NCBI GenBank assembly: GCA_017474845.1 | Contig: JAFVGS010000003.1 | Coordinates: 1-37,209, forward strand | Direction of reading: 5' to 3' | From: Prevotella sp. | Lineage (GTDB): Bacteria; Bacteroidota; Bacteroidia; Bacteroidales; Bacteroidaceae | Length of the DNA: 37,209 nt | In this document: in pieces, positions 14,401 through 22,535 of the stretch | Layout of the letters: each line of letters opens with the position of its first letter | Numbering within the stretch: position 1 is the first letter of the stretch | Translations under genes and position numbers: made by a program | The notes under the pieces: model-generated | Told to the model about the DNA's origin: nothing | The model's database searches: none | What the model saw: only the letters and a program-made list of their open reading frames with translations

Positions 14401-17088
14401 ATGATAACATTTCAAGAGAATACACATTTTTCTCAGGCTCTTCCCTGCACAAGGGAAGAGTTCTGGGAGCAAGTGAAGAAACCCAGTACGAGGTGGCGCA
14501 TTGATATGCGAAGGGCAATCTTAGCAGCGGTGGAAGCCTCGAAGAATCAGGGCGCAGTAGCTTTGCACAATTTGTTGCAGAACAGCGAATATCAGAAGTT
14601 CCAGATTAAGAAGCAGGGACTGAAAAAAAAGGCTGCCAAGGAGGCATGGGAGAAGAAAACGGATGCAGAGAAGCTTTTGGCCTTTGCCCAGGAGGTCAAG
14701 GATAATCTGCCGGCATTCATCTTTGCATGTCGTGAGTTTGATGAGACGGAAACTGCCAAGGGCGGGATGTTTCGCCACAGAAGACTCGCAGACTGCCATC
14801 TGAATGGACTCTTTATGCTGGATATTGACCACATTGAGAACCCTATGGAGGTTTGGTATAAGATGAGGGAGGACAAAGAACTCATGAAGAGTATCGTCCT
14901 TGTGCATATTACCAGCAGCTCATGCGGCATCCGTATTGTGGCCACGGCAGACATCAATATCGGAAACCTTGCAGACAATCAGATTACTTTGGCTCAGAAG
15001 CTGGGCTATAAGGCTGATGAGAGCTGCATCGATGCCACCAGAAACTCTTTTGCTCCCAAAGAGGAGGATATTATTTACATTAATGAGGATTTACTTTTCA
15101 ATTATTATGATGAAGCATTCGACAAGCGGTTTACGGATGAGTACCGTCAAAAGAAAACTCAGCCGATTCATTTTCAATTTGATGCTGGCGATGTTCCTGC
15201 TGATGTACGTCATTCTCAGGATTCTGTTCTGGCCGCTCAGGCTGCTGTACAAGGGGCTGGCGATGTCAGCGGAATGGATGTGCAGAGAATGGAAAGCATA
15301 AAATGGAGAGGATATGATGTACAGGCTATTATTAATGCTCGGTATGGCGATAGGCTGCCATGCGCAGAGGATAGCAACAGACACAAGGAAAGTCTTAAAC
15401 TGGCCACAGACCTGTTGCTCATGCTCGACGGCGACACAAAACTGGTGCAGAGAATCATCGAGGCACAGCCCTGGGTGCAGGAGATCATTGAGGAAAGAGA
15501 TGAGAATGTCGGGCAGACAGTGGAGAGTGCAGCCTCGTGCGTCGCGGAGAAGGAAAAGAAGTATGCAGGCTCGCTGCCCAGTAAGGCCATGCAGGAGGCG
15601 GTGAAGAGGGTGACGGGGAAAGACTATCGGGAGGTCACTGGCGCTTCTTCAGACCACCCCGCCCATCCGGGCACCCCTCCTGACTCAGGAGGGGAAATAA
15701 ATAGACTGTTGGATCAGTGGGGGGCGGAGATTGAGGAGATGTTTGATGATTTCCCCTTGCTGAGGGATGTGTGCAAAGGATTGAAGAGGTCTCAGTATCC
15801 GGCGGCGATGTTCGTGGGGGCAGGAGCTATGATGACGCTGATGACCAGATGTACTTATAGGTTCTATCATCGCCCGGAGAGGGAAAGGAGATTGAATTGC
15901 TCGCTGCTCATCATCGGACACCCGGCATCAAATAAGTCGATGGCTGATGACATCTGCGATATCCTCATGGCTCCCGTGGAGGCTTCGGACAAGGCAGGAC
16001 TGGCAGCACTCAACCGCTATAAGCAGGACACGAAGAAGAAAGCTGCGAATAAGGAGGGCAAGGATAAGCCCCAGGGTATCATCAGGATCCATCCTGCAAG
16101 AACGAGTAACGGCCAGCTGATTCAGGACATGCTGAATGCGAAGGAGATGGTGGATGGCAAGGAGATCCAGCTGCACATGTTCACTTTCGACACGGAATTG
16201 GATAATTCCATTACGTTGCAGAGCGGCGGATCATGGATCAATAAGCAGAGCATGGAGTTGAAGGCCTTCCATAATGAGGAGGATGGCCAGATGTATCAGA
16301 ACTCGGATTCTCCGGTGGATAAGTTCCATGTGACTTGGAACTATATCTATACAGGTACGCCCATAGCTTTGAAAAAGAAGGTAAATGAGAAGAACTTCGG
16401 CAGTGGCCTCAGCACGCGTCTCACGGTGATCCCCATGCCTAAGACGAACTACGAGATGATAGAATTCCAAGAGAAAACGGCCATAGACTGGCAACGTCTG
16501 GAACGCATGAAGACCTGGGCTTATAAGCTTGATGCACGTGCCGGGGAACTGCCTTTCTGGCCTCTCGTGAAACGCCTCTATGACTGGACTAAGAACCGTA
16601 TGGCCGATTGTGCGGAAGATGATTCTGAGGCTAATGAGTTGATGTTGAAGCGTGTGCCGTATCACGCATTGAACTATGCTGCACCGTTTATAGACATGCG
16701 CCATTTCGAGAGTATGCATCTGGAAGGCAAGTTCTGGGAAGGGGAGTACGAGGTGGATGACACGGACTGGAAACTCTGTGAACTTATCGCCCGCATCCAG
16801 TATGCCACGCAGCAGCACTTCTTCGGCGTGATGGCTGAGAAGTATTTCGATGACATGAACAACGATGTGCAGATTACGGGCAAGCGGCATTATTCGAAGT
16901 CTTTGGAAAGCTATAATCGTCTGCCAGAAGTTTTTACCTTGAAGGATGTCAGGAAGTGCTACGGTTATGATAAAGACACAGCCGTCTATACAAGAATCCG
17001 AAGACTGACTGAAAATGGGGTGGCTGAAAGAATTCAGACGGGTGAAGACAAAGGCAAATATAAGAAAGTAGTTAAGATGTTAGTTTAG
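14401..17088 (+). CDS. BT4734/VirE_N-type primase-like protein with ATPase-like (DUF3987-like) region
   Basis: An 895-aa protein with the layout of Bacteroidetes VirE_N/BT4734 proteins. The N-terminal half carries primase-like motifs: LFMLDIDHI (acidic pair), HITSSSCGIRIVA, and a D-x-x-R-x-S-F segment (DATRNSFAPKEEDIIYIN). A helical segment follows (about 305-365). The second half has a nucleotide-binding loop, IIGHPASNKS (G506 to S513), where N replaces the usual last glycine, and DUF3987-like sequence to about 690. The end (RKCYGYDKDTAVYTRIRRLTENGVAE) looks like a winged-helix domain. Such proteins are known in Bacteroidetes mobile elements and are thought to act in replication; the exact reaction is not established here. 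It is the largest gene of the island. Its stop codon lies inside a tandem repeat. Confidence 0.8.
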   Translation: MITFQENTHFSQALPCTREEFWEQVKKPSTRWRIDMRRAILAAVEASKNQGAVALHNLLQNSEYQKFQIKKQGLKKKAAKEAWEKKTDAEKLLAFAQEVKDNLPAFIFACREFDETETAKGGMFRHRRLADCHLNGLFMLDIDHIENPMEVWYKMREDKELMKSIVLVHITSSSCGIRIVATADINIGNLADNQITLAQKLGYKADESCIDATRNSFAPKEEDIIYINEDLLFNYYDEAFDKRFTDEYRQKKTQPIHFQFDAGDVPADVRHSQDSVLAAQAAVQGAGDVSGMDVQRMESIKWRGYDVQAIINARYGDRLPCAEDSNRHKESLKLATDLLLMLDGDTKLVQRIIEAQPWVQEIIEERDENVGQTVESAASCVAEKEKKYAGSLPSKAMQEAVKRVTGKDYREVTGASSDHPAHPGTPPDSGGEINRLLDQWGAEIEEMFDDFPLLRDVCKGLKRSQYPAAMFVGAGAMMTLMTRCTYRFYHRPERERRLNCSLLIIGHPASNKSMADDICDILMAPVEASDKAGLAALNRYKQDTKKKAANKEGKDKPQGIIRIHPARTSNGQLIQDMLNAKEMVDGKEIQLHMFTFDTELDNSITLQSGGSWINKQSMELKAFHNEEDGQMYQNSDSPVDKFHVTWNYIYTGTPIALKKKVNEKNFGSGLSTRLTVIPMPKTNYEMIEFQEKTAIDWQRLERMKTWAYKLDARAGELPFWPLVKRLYDWTKNRMADCAEDDSEANELMLKRVPYHALNYAAPFIDMRHFESMHLEGKFWEGEYEVDDTDWKLCELIARIQYATQQHFFGVMAEKYFDDMNNDVQITGKRHYSKSLESYNRLPEVFTLKDVRKCYGYDKDTAVYTRIRRLTENGVAERIQTGEDKGKYKKVVKMLV

Positions 17089-17115
17089 TCATTTAGTCAA
17101 TTAGTCATTTAGTCA
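17084..17115 (+). repeat. octanucleotide tandem repeat across the stop codon of the primase-like gene
   Basis: TTTAGTCA (17084-17091), TTTAGTCA, ATTAGTCA and TTTAGTCA follow in exact 8-base register. The TAG stop (17086-17088) is part of the first unit. Expansion or loss of units would change only the gap to the peptidase gene, which starts at 17129. Confidence 0.8.
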
Positions 17116-17128
17116 TTTTGTTTTTTCA

Positions 17129-17629
17129 ATGGAAGATGTAAGTATTAATAAAAGTATCCACCTCTCCGAGCATTTTACGCTCGGGGAGGTAACCAAGAGC
17201 AAGCATGCAGATATCTACAACATCCCCAGTCATGTTGCTATTGAGAACTTGAAAAGCGTATGCGAGTGGTTGGAGGAACTGAGGTTCACCTACAATGCCC
17301 TCTATTGCCTGAAGCCCGGCGAGGATTATGAGACCTCAAAGAATGTGGAACCGATTCTCATTAACAGCGGTTATCGGAGTCCGGAGCTGAATAAGAAGGT
17401 GGGAGGCTCTGCGACGAGCAATCACCTGACGGGCTGCGCCGTGGATATCAGAGTCGCTGGCATCGAGCAAGCCTTACGCTATGCGGTGATCCTGATGGAC
17501 TATGCCGACGAGACCAAGCAGGATTATGATGAAATCCTCATCGAGCGAAACAAATGCGGCGGCTACTGGCTGCACTTAGCGGTGCGTCCCAAGGATAATC
17601 GACGAAAGACGATGTTTATTCAAAAGTGA
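17129..17629 (+). CDS. M15-family D-Ala-D-Ala peptidase
   Basis: A 166-aa zinc peptidase of the M15 type, which cuts D-Ala-D-Ala or related peptidoglycan cross-links. The metal ligands are visible: H99 and D106 in SNHLTGCAVDIR and H149 in YWLHLAV; INSGYRSPELN (about 79-89) holds the substrate-binding arginine region. There is no signal peptide, so export would need a partner or lysis, as with phage endolysins. It follows the primase-like gene by 40 bases, which contain an 8-base repeat, and is the last gene of the island. Pairing of a VirE_N/DUF3987 protein with a cell-wall hydrolase is a recurring layout in Bacteroidetes from memory. It may release or help transfer the element, or be a prophage relic. 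Confidence 0.85.
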   Translation: MEDVSINKSIHLSEHFTLGEVTKSKHADIYNIPSHVAIENLKSVCEWLEELRFTYNALYCLKPGEDYETSKNVEPILINSGYRSPELNKKVGGSATSNHLTGCAVDIRVAGIEQALRYAVILMDYADETKQDYDEILIERNKCGGYWLHLAVRPKDNRRKTMFIQK

Positions 17630-17653
17630 CATCAATGGCATCGCCCGCATCTT

Positions 17654-17695
17654 GCACGCATTTGGGATTTGTCCCCTATGCGTGCATTTAATTAA
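17654..17695 (+). terminator. hairpin terminator at the end of the island
   Basis: GCACGCAT (17654-17661) and ATGCGTGC (17678-17685) form a perfect 8-bp stem with a 16-base loop, followed by ATTTAATTAAA. The U-tract is broken, so termination may be partial. It separates the peptidase gene from the lipoprotein gene. Confidence 0.6.
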
Positions 17696-17706
17696 AGGTA
17701 TTAACA

Positions 17707-18321
17707 ATGAAAAAGAATTTATTATGGATGCTTGCCGCCATTCTCGCTTGCGGCTCAATGTTCACATCGTGTACAAGTAATGAAGACAGTCCCGTGCAGC
17801 CGGAACAGCCAGTGCTGCCTGATCAGGCTGCCATGTTCGTCCAGAATGTGCTTGCCGACGGTCGCTACACCCCGACAATCATGGCAGTTGGTGAAGAAAA
17901 TCTCATCTATCTGCGTCTCGACGTTGCTGACTACGAAGAGGCTAAGGCCGAGTTCCTGAAGCTCCTGCCAGAGGGCGTGGCCGAAACCGCTGTTGAAGGT
18001 GATCTCTATCAAGGAATATTCGTCGAGGCAACTGACTATACCCTTTTTGCTCCCCAGAAGAATGTCAGCGACAGTATTTCCTTCCAGAAAGTACATCCAT
18101 TGATGAACACTGCTTTTGGCTTTGCCTGGGTAGATCTGTCACCAGATTTGCAGGAAGCTCTCCAAGTCGAATGCATCATCTATATGCTGGCTTCCTCCAA
18201 TGATGACTTGGACAATTTCGTGACGTGCCTGATGGGCATCATGCCTTATAGCATGCCTGACCCGGAGGATCCGACTCACCTCATCTGCAACGTTCCCTCA
18301 CAAGAGGTATGGAACTGGTAA
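17707..18321 (+). CDS. hypothetical lipoprotein
   Basis: A 204-aa lipoprotein. The signal peptide ends in the lipobox FTSC with the lipidated cysteine at residue 22; the next residues TSNED are acidic, resembling the Bacteroidetes signal for export to the cell surface (inference). The mature part has predicted alternating helices and strands (IYLRLDVADYEEAKAEFLKLLPEG, GDLYQGIFVEATDYTLFAPQ) and no family I recognise. Its end overlaps the next frame by 13 bases in a different phase, so a once longer protein split by a frameshift is a real alternative. It is not part of the island by style, with normal Bacteroidales secretion features. Confidence 0.68.
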   Translation: MKKNLLWMLAAILACGSMFTSCTSNEDSPVQPEQPVLPDQAAMFVQNVLADGRYTPTIMAVGEENLIYLRLDVADYEEAKAEFLKLLPEGVAETAVEGDLYQGIFVEATDYTLFAPQKNVSDSISFQKVHPLMNTAFGFAWVDLSPDLQEALQVECIIYMLASSNDDLDNFVTCLMGIMPYSMPDPEDPTHLICNVPSQEVWNW

Positions 18322-18566
18322 CTGCCATGTATACTAACAAAATGGTGCTCTCGTCAGAATACCTCGAAGATGGCAACATGAGAGTGACGCTGACCGACAA
18401 GGATGACAAGAGCTATGGTAAGCTCACCGTACTCGGTGAGGCTAACAGGCCCGCAGATGCTATCAACGTATTCTTGTTTGATGAAGACCTGCAGGCCAGC
18501 ATGGCTGCCAGAATCGGCGGTGCCTTCACCAAACTCTCGTTCTACTTCGATCCTGCCGCTGAATAG
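18309..18566 (+). CDS. hypothetical 85-aa frame, probably a gene fragment
   Basis: The frame (MELVTAMYTNKMVLSSEYLEDG to KLSFYFDPAAE) has a coding look, with strand-forming segments (MRVTLTDKDDKSYGKLTVLG, INVFLFDEDLQ), but no start signal of its own. It overlaps the lipoprotein stop in another phase. Other ATG codons lie at 18327 and 18342. It could be the C-terminal part of the lipoprotein after a frameshift, or a separate decayed gene. After its stop another open stretch in a different phase (about 18563-18660, with DDKFYFSIQIIDSKGRKL) continues the same style, which supports decay. Confidence 0.4.
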   Translation: MELVTAMYTNKMVLSSEYLEDGNMRVTLTDKDDKSYGKLTVLGEANRPADAINVFLFDEDLQASMAARIGGAFTKLSFYFDPAAE

Positions 18567-18654
18567 TTAACAAGGGTCAGAGTGACTCTAAAAACATCGG
18601 GGAATCTGATGACAAATTCTATTTCTCTATCCAGATTATCGACAGCAAAGGCCG

Positions 18655-18777
18655 GAAGCTCTCGACCTGCGGACAGGCCGCCTGCTCTACTGCAATGCCG
18701 GCCACGACGCGCCCTATCTTCAGGATAAGCTGCTTCCGTGCGACCCGAACCTTCCCGTCGGCATCATGCCAGACTAA
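18655..18777 (+). pseudogene. C-terminal remnant of a SpoIIE/RsbU-type protein phosphatase
   Basis: In the frame ending at TAA 18775-18777 the translation reads LDLRTGRLLYCNAGHDAPYL and then LLPCDPNLPVGIMPD. CNAGH and LPxG are hallmarks of the PP2C-like SpoIIE domain. Less than 45 of the roughly 200 residues of that domain are present, and there is no start codon. The remnant is not functional. It shows that a regulator gene was lost here. Confidence 0.7.
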
Positions 18778-18851
18778 AGAGTGAAATCTGTTATATCACT
18801 CATTAAGTGTGTCCGTTATCCGCGTAAAGATGCAAAATCTGGTTAAATCCT

Positions 18852-18882
18852 TTTGCGGTTTCGGAAATAATTCGTATATTTG
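18852..18882 (+). promoter_or_regulatory. promoter of the glucan phosphorylase gene
   Basis: TTTG at 18852-18855 and TATATTTG at 18875-18882 are 19 bases apart. Transcription would start near 18889, only about 20 bases before the ATG at 18909. The 18780-18850 stretch is non-coding with no other signal. Confidence 0.7.
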
Positions 18883-18908
18883 CATACGATAACCAACCCA
18901 TAAAGATT

Positions 18909-21482
18909 ATGAAGATTAAAGCAGATTACGCAAATGAACCCCAGTGGAAGATTTTGACCGTCAAGGCTACGCTGCCTGAAGAACTGAAGTGTTTGAACGA
19001 GATGGCCCACAACATGTGGTGGGTATGGAACCATGAGGCCCGTGACCTGTTCCGCGACATCGATGTCGATCTCTATCACAAGACGAGGCACAACCCCGTG
19101 ATGCAGCTGGAACGCCTGAAGTTCGAGCGCAAGGAAGCCATCATGAAGGACAAGGCGCTGATGAAGCGTATCAAGGACGTTTACGCAAAGTTCCGTAAGT
19201 ATATGGACGTGAAGCCCGACAGCAAGCGCCCGTCTGTGGCCTACTTCTGTATGGAGTATGGTATCCACTCGGCCCTCAAGATCTACAGCGGCGGTCTGGG
19301 TATGCTGGCTGGTGACTATGTGAAGGAGGCTTCCGACTCTAACGTCGATATGTGTGCCGTCGGTTTCCTGTATCGCTACGGCTACTTCACCCAGAGCCTG
19401 ACGATGGACGGGCAGCAGGTGGCCAACTACGAAGCCCAGAACTTCGGCAGCCTGCCCTTGGAGCGTCAGCTCGGCGAGGACGGCAATCCACTGGTGGTCG
19501 ATGTGCCCTATCTCGACTATTATGTGCATGCCTACGTCTGGCGTGTCAATGTCGGTCGTGTGAAGCTCTATCTGCTCGACACCGACAACGAGATGAACTC
19601 TGAGTTCGACAAGCGCATCACCCACTCCCTCTATGGCGGTGACTGGGAGAACCGCCTGAAGCAGGAGATCCTGCTCGGTATCGGCGGTATGCTGCTGTTG
19701 AAGAAGCTCGGCATCAAGAAGGATGTCTACCATTGCAACGAGGGTCATGCCGCACTCTGCAATCTGCAGCGCCTGTGCGATTATATCGAGGAAGACGGTC
19801 TGAACTTCAACCAGGCCATGGAGCTGGTGCGTGCCAGCGGCCTCTATACCGTTCACACACCAGTGCCAGCCGGTCACGACTATTTCGAAGAGGGGCTCTT
19901 CGGCAAGTACATGGGCGGCTATCCCGCCAAGCTCGGCATCACGTGGGACGAGTTCATCGGCATGGGGCGCACCAATCCCGACGACCATGGTGAGAAGTTC
20001 TGCATGTCGACCTTCGCCTGCAACACCTGTCAGGAGGTCAACGGCGTGTCGATGCTCCACGGCTGGGTATCGCAGAAGATGTTTGCACCTATCTGGTCGG
20101 GTTACTTTCCCGAGGAGAACCATGTGGGCTACGTGACCAATGGCGTCCACATGCCCACCTGGACGGCTACGAGCTGGTTAGAGGATATCTATAAGAAGTA
20201 TCTCGATCCCGCCTACATGACAGACCAGTCGAACGAGGAGAGATGGAAGGGCATCTACGACTGTCCAGACGAGGTGCTCTGGAACACCCGTAAGGTCATG
20301 AAGCGGAATCTGCTCTTCTATATTGAAAAGCAGCTGAAAGCGACGTGGCTGAAGCGTCAGAACGATCCGCGCCGCATCACCAAGCTGGCGGAGCGCTTCA
20401 ATCCCAATTCGCTGATCATCGGCTTCTGCCGTCGCTTTGCCACCTACAAGCGTGCCCACCTGCTGTTTACCGACCTCGACCGTCTGTCGAAGATCGTGAA
20501 CAATCCGGAGCGACCCGTGGTGTTCCTCTTCGCCGGCAAGGCCCATCCTGCCGACGGCGCCGGACAGGGTCTCATCAGGCAGATCTTTGAGATCTCGCAG
20601 CGCGATGAGTTCCAGGGCAAGGTGATCTTCGTAGAGGACTACGACTTCCTGCTGGCCCGTCGGCTCGTATCGGGCGTGGACATCTGGATGAATACCCCGA
20701 CACGTCCGATGGAGGCATCGGGCACCTCCGGCGAGAAGGCCGAGATGAACGGCGTGGTGAACCTCTCTGTGAAGGACGGCTGGTGGCTGGAGGGCTATCG
20801 CGAGGGCGCCGGATGGGCTCTCACCGAGAAGCGTACCTACCAGAACCAGGGCTATCAGGACCAGCTCGACGCCGCCACCATCTATAGCCTGTTGGAGAAC
20901 GAGATCATTCCGCTCTATTACGACATAGACAAGAAGGGCGTCTCGAAGGGCTGGTGCAAGGTGATCAAGAACTCCATCGCCCAGATAGCCCCGCACTATA
21001 CGATGAAGCGTCAGCTCGACGACTACTATTCGAAGTTCTATGAGAAGGAGGCCAGGCGCTTCAAGGAACTCTCCAAGGACGACTACCGCCTGGCGAAGGA
21101 GATTGCCCTGTGGAAGGAGACGGTGGCCCAGCGCTGGGACACCATCAAAGTGGTCTTCTGCGAGTGGGATTTCCCGACTACGGGAGGCATGACCGGTCAG
21201 AAGTATCATCTGAAGTATGTGATCAACGAACAGGGTCTCGACGATGCCATCGGCCTGGAACTGGTGAACATCTTCACCGACAAGAACGGCGAGGAGCGGA
21301 TACACCATATTGAACCGCTGAAGGTGACGGGGCACGAGGGCAACAACTATACCTTCGAGGCAGAGCTGGAGCCCAAGCAGTTCGGTGAGTACAGGAGTGC
21401 CGTCCGTATGTATCCGAAGAACAAGAACCTGCCGCACCGCCAGGACTTCTGTTACACCAGATGGCTGGATCTGCCGGTGTGA
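18909..21482 (+). CDS. glgP: alpha-glucan (glycogen/maltodextrin) phosphorylase
   Basis: An 857-aa GT35 phosphorylase of the shorter, non-classical type. It releases glucose-1-phosphate from alpha-1,4-glucan chains in the cytoplasm, so it works in glycogen or maltodextrin breakdown. Visible family features are an N-terminal DUF3417-like start ([17 protein letters not shown]), [26 protein letters not shown] (about 110-135), [31 protein letters not shown], and the PLP site EASGTSGEK (602-610, with K610 as the likely PLP lysine) followed by [13 protein letters not shown]. The gene has its own promoter. The DUF4421 gene begins 4 bases after its stop, so the two are probably cotranscribed. Confidence 0.93.
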   Translation: MKIKADYANEPQWKILTVKATLPEELKCLNEMAHNMWWVWNHEARDLFRDIDVDLYHKTRHNPVMQLERLKFERKEAIMKDKALMKRIKDVYAKFRKYMDVKPDSKRPSVAYFCMEYGIHSALKIYSGGLGMLAGDYVKEASDSNVDMCAVGFLYRYGYFTQSLTMDGQQVANYEAQNFGSLPLERQLGEDGNPLVVDVPYLDYYVHAYVWRVNVGRVKLYLLDTDNEMNSEFDKRITHSLYGGDWENRLKQEILLGIGGMLLLKKLGIKKDVYHCNEGHAALCNLQRLCDYIEEDGLNFNQAMELVRASGLYTVHTPVPAGHDYFEEGLFGKYMGGYPAKLGITWDEFIGMGRTNPDDHGEKFCMSTFACNTCQEVNGVSMLHGWVSQKMFAPIWSGYFPEENHVGYVTNGVHMPTWTATSWLEDIYKKYLDPAYMTDQSNEERWKGIYDCPDEVLWNTRKVMKRNLLFYIEKQLKATWLKRQNDPRRITKLAERFNPNSLIIGFCRRFATYKRAHLLFTDLDRLSKIVNNPERPVVFLFAGKAHPADGAGQGLIRQIFEISQRDEFQGKVIFVEDYDFLLARRLVSGVDIWMNTPTRPMEASGTSGEKAEMNGVVNLSVKDGWWLEGYREGAGWALTEKRTYQNQGYQDQLDAATIYSLLENEIIPLYYDIDKKGVSKGWCKVIKNSIAQIAPHYTMKRQLDDYYSKFYEKEARRFKELSKDDYRLAKEIALWKETVAQRWDTIKVVFCEWDFPTTGGMTGQKYHLKYVINEQGLDDAIGLELVNIFTDKNGEERIHHIEPLKVTGHEGNNYTFEAELEPKQFGEYRSAVRMYPKNKNLPHRQDFCYTRWLDLPV

Positions 21483-21486
21483 TGGT

Positions 21487-22485
21487 ATGAGCAGGACATC
21501 GCTGATAGGTTTATCGTTCCTCTTCTTCTCTCTGCCGATATCTGCCCAGAGCAGGTATCAGCAGAAGAAGGCGAGGATAGACAGTGCCCTCACTGCCCGC
21601 TACTACCGTACGCCGTATGACACCAACTACGTCATCAGGCCTGAGGGGAGATGGACGCTGAAACTCAGGCTGAACCAGACGGGCAACACCATCCATGCGA
21701 AGGGGACGGTGAACGATCATCAGTCGAAGGCCGACCTGAAAACCCTCCACAAGACCACGCTCAGCATAGGAGCCTCCTATCGGGGGCTGTCTGCCTCGCT
21801 GGCCATCAATCCCGCCAAGTTGAGCGGGGCGTATAAGGATCATGAGATCAACCTGAACTACTACAGCAGCCGTGTCAGTCTCGACTTCAGCTATCAGAAG
21901 TCGGAGACGCTGGCGGGTGACGTAGAACGGGGAGGCAACATCTCGCAGATGGAGTCGGGCGACGCCACGATGAAGGTGATCAATCTCGTGGGCTACTATA
22001 CCTTCAACCATCGCCGTTTCTCCTATCCTGCTGCCTTCACGCAGACCTACATCCAGCGCCGCTCTGCTGGCTCCTGGCTCGCGGGCATCAGCTATCAGGG
22101 CGGTACCATCGAGACGACAGAAGACTTAAAGAAGCGAAGTCCGTCGTCGCCCGACATACAGATCCGTATCGGCCACATCGGCATCGGCGGGGGCTATGGC
22201 TACAACCTCGTGCTCGGGGAGAAATGGCTGCTGCATCTCTCCCTGCTGCCCACCTTCGTGGTGTACAACTACAATAAACTGACGGTGAATGACGAACCCC
22301 GTGAGGCGAAGCACATGCGTTTCAACATGATTTTCAACGAGCGTGCTGCTGTCATCTATAACTTCTCGCCACGCTACTTCGCCGGTGCCACGCTGGTGAT
22401 GAACAACTCTGTCTTCGACGATGAGGCGGTTGTCGTCAATCAGAACAAATGGCGTGCCCGCGCCTTCATTGGCCTGCGCCTCTGA
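21487..22485 (+). CDS. DUF4421 family secreted or outer-membrane protein
   Basis: A protein of 332 aa when started at ATG 21487 (the open frame extends further left, but only into the phosphorylase gene). This start gives a clean signal peptide, SLIGLSFLFFSLPISAQS. The rest is rich in amphipathic strands ending in aromatic residues (WTLKLRLNQTG, LNYYSSRVSLDFSYQK, FAGATLVMNNSVF, ending WRARAFIGLRL), as in an outer-membrane beta barrel. These features fit DUF4421 proteins of Bacteroidetes, whose function is unknown. The start is 4 bases after the phosphorylase stop, suggesting translational coupling. It converges with nadB; a tandem repeat fills the gap. Confidence 0.8.
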   Translation: MSRTSLIGLSFLFFSLPISAQSRYQQKKARIDSALTARYYRTPYDTNYVIRPEGRWTLKLRLNQTGNTIHAKGTVNDHQSKADLKTLHKTTLSIGASYRGLSASLAINPAKLSGAYKDHEINLNYYSSRVSLDFSYQKSETLAGDVERGGNISQMESGDATMKVINLVGYYTFNHRRFSYPAAFTQTYIQRRSAGSWLAGISYQGGTIETTEDLKKRSPSSPDIQIRIGHIGIGGGYGYNLVLGEKWLLHLSLLPTFVVYNYNKLTVNDEPREAKHMRFNMIFNERAAVIYNFSPRYFAGATLVMNNSVFDDEAVVVNQNKWRARAFIGLRL

Positions 22486-22535
22486 ACCTTTTTTTACCTT
22501 TTTACTTTTTTACCTTTTCACCTTTTTACCTTTTC
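22486..22535. repeat. octanucleotide tandem repeat at the convergent gene ends
   Basis: Units such as ACCTTTTT, ACTTTTTT and ACCTTTTC follow in mostly 8-base register (the first unit is 10 bases). The array begins one base after the stop of the DUF4421 gene and includes the stop codon and last lysine and arginine codons of nadB on the other strand. Its reverse complement has the same style as the array at 25546-25589. No terminator hairpin is present here. Confidence 0.78.

Noticed and set aside
18843-21437. Two long minus-strand frames (435 and 419 aa)
   Set aside because: Both are shadows of the glucan phosphorylase gene, caused by its GC-rich third positions.
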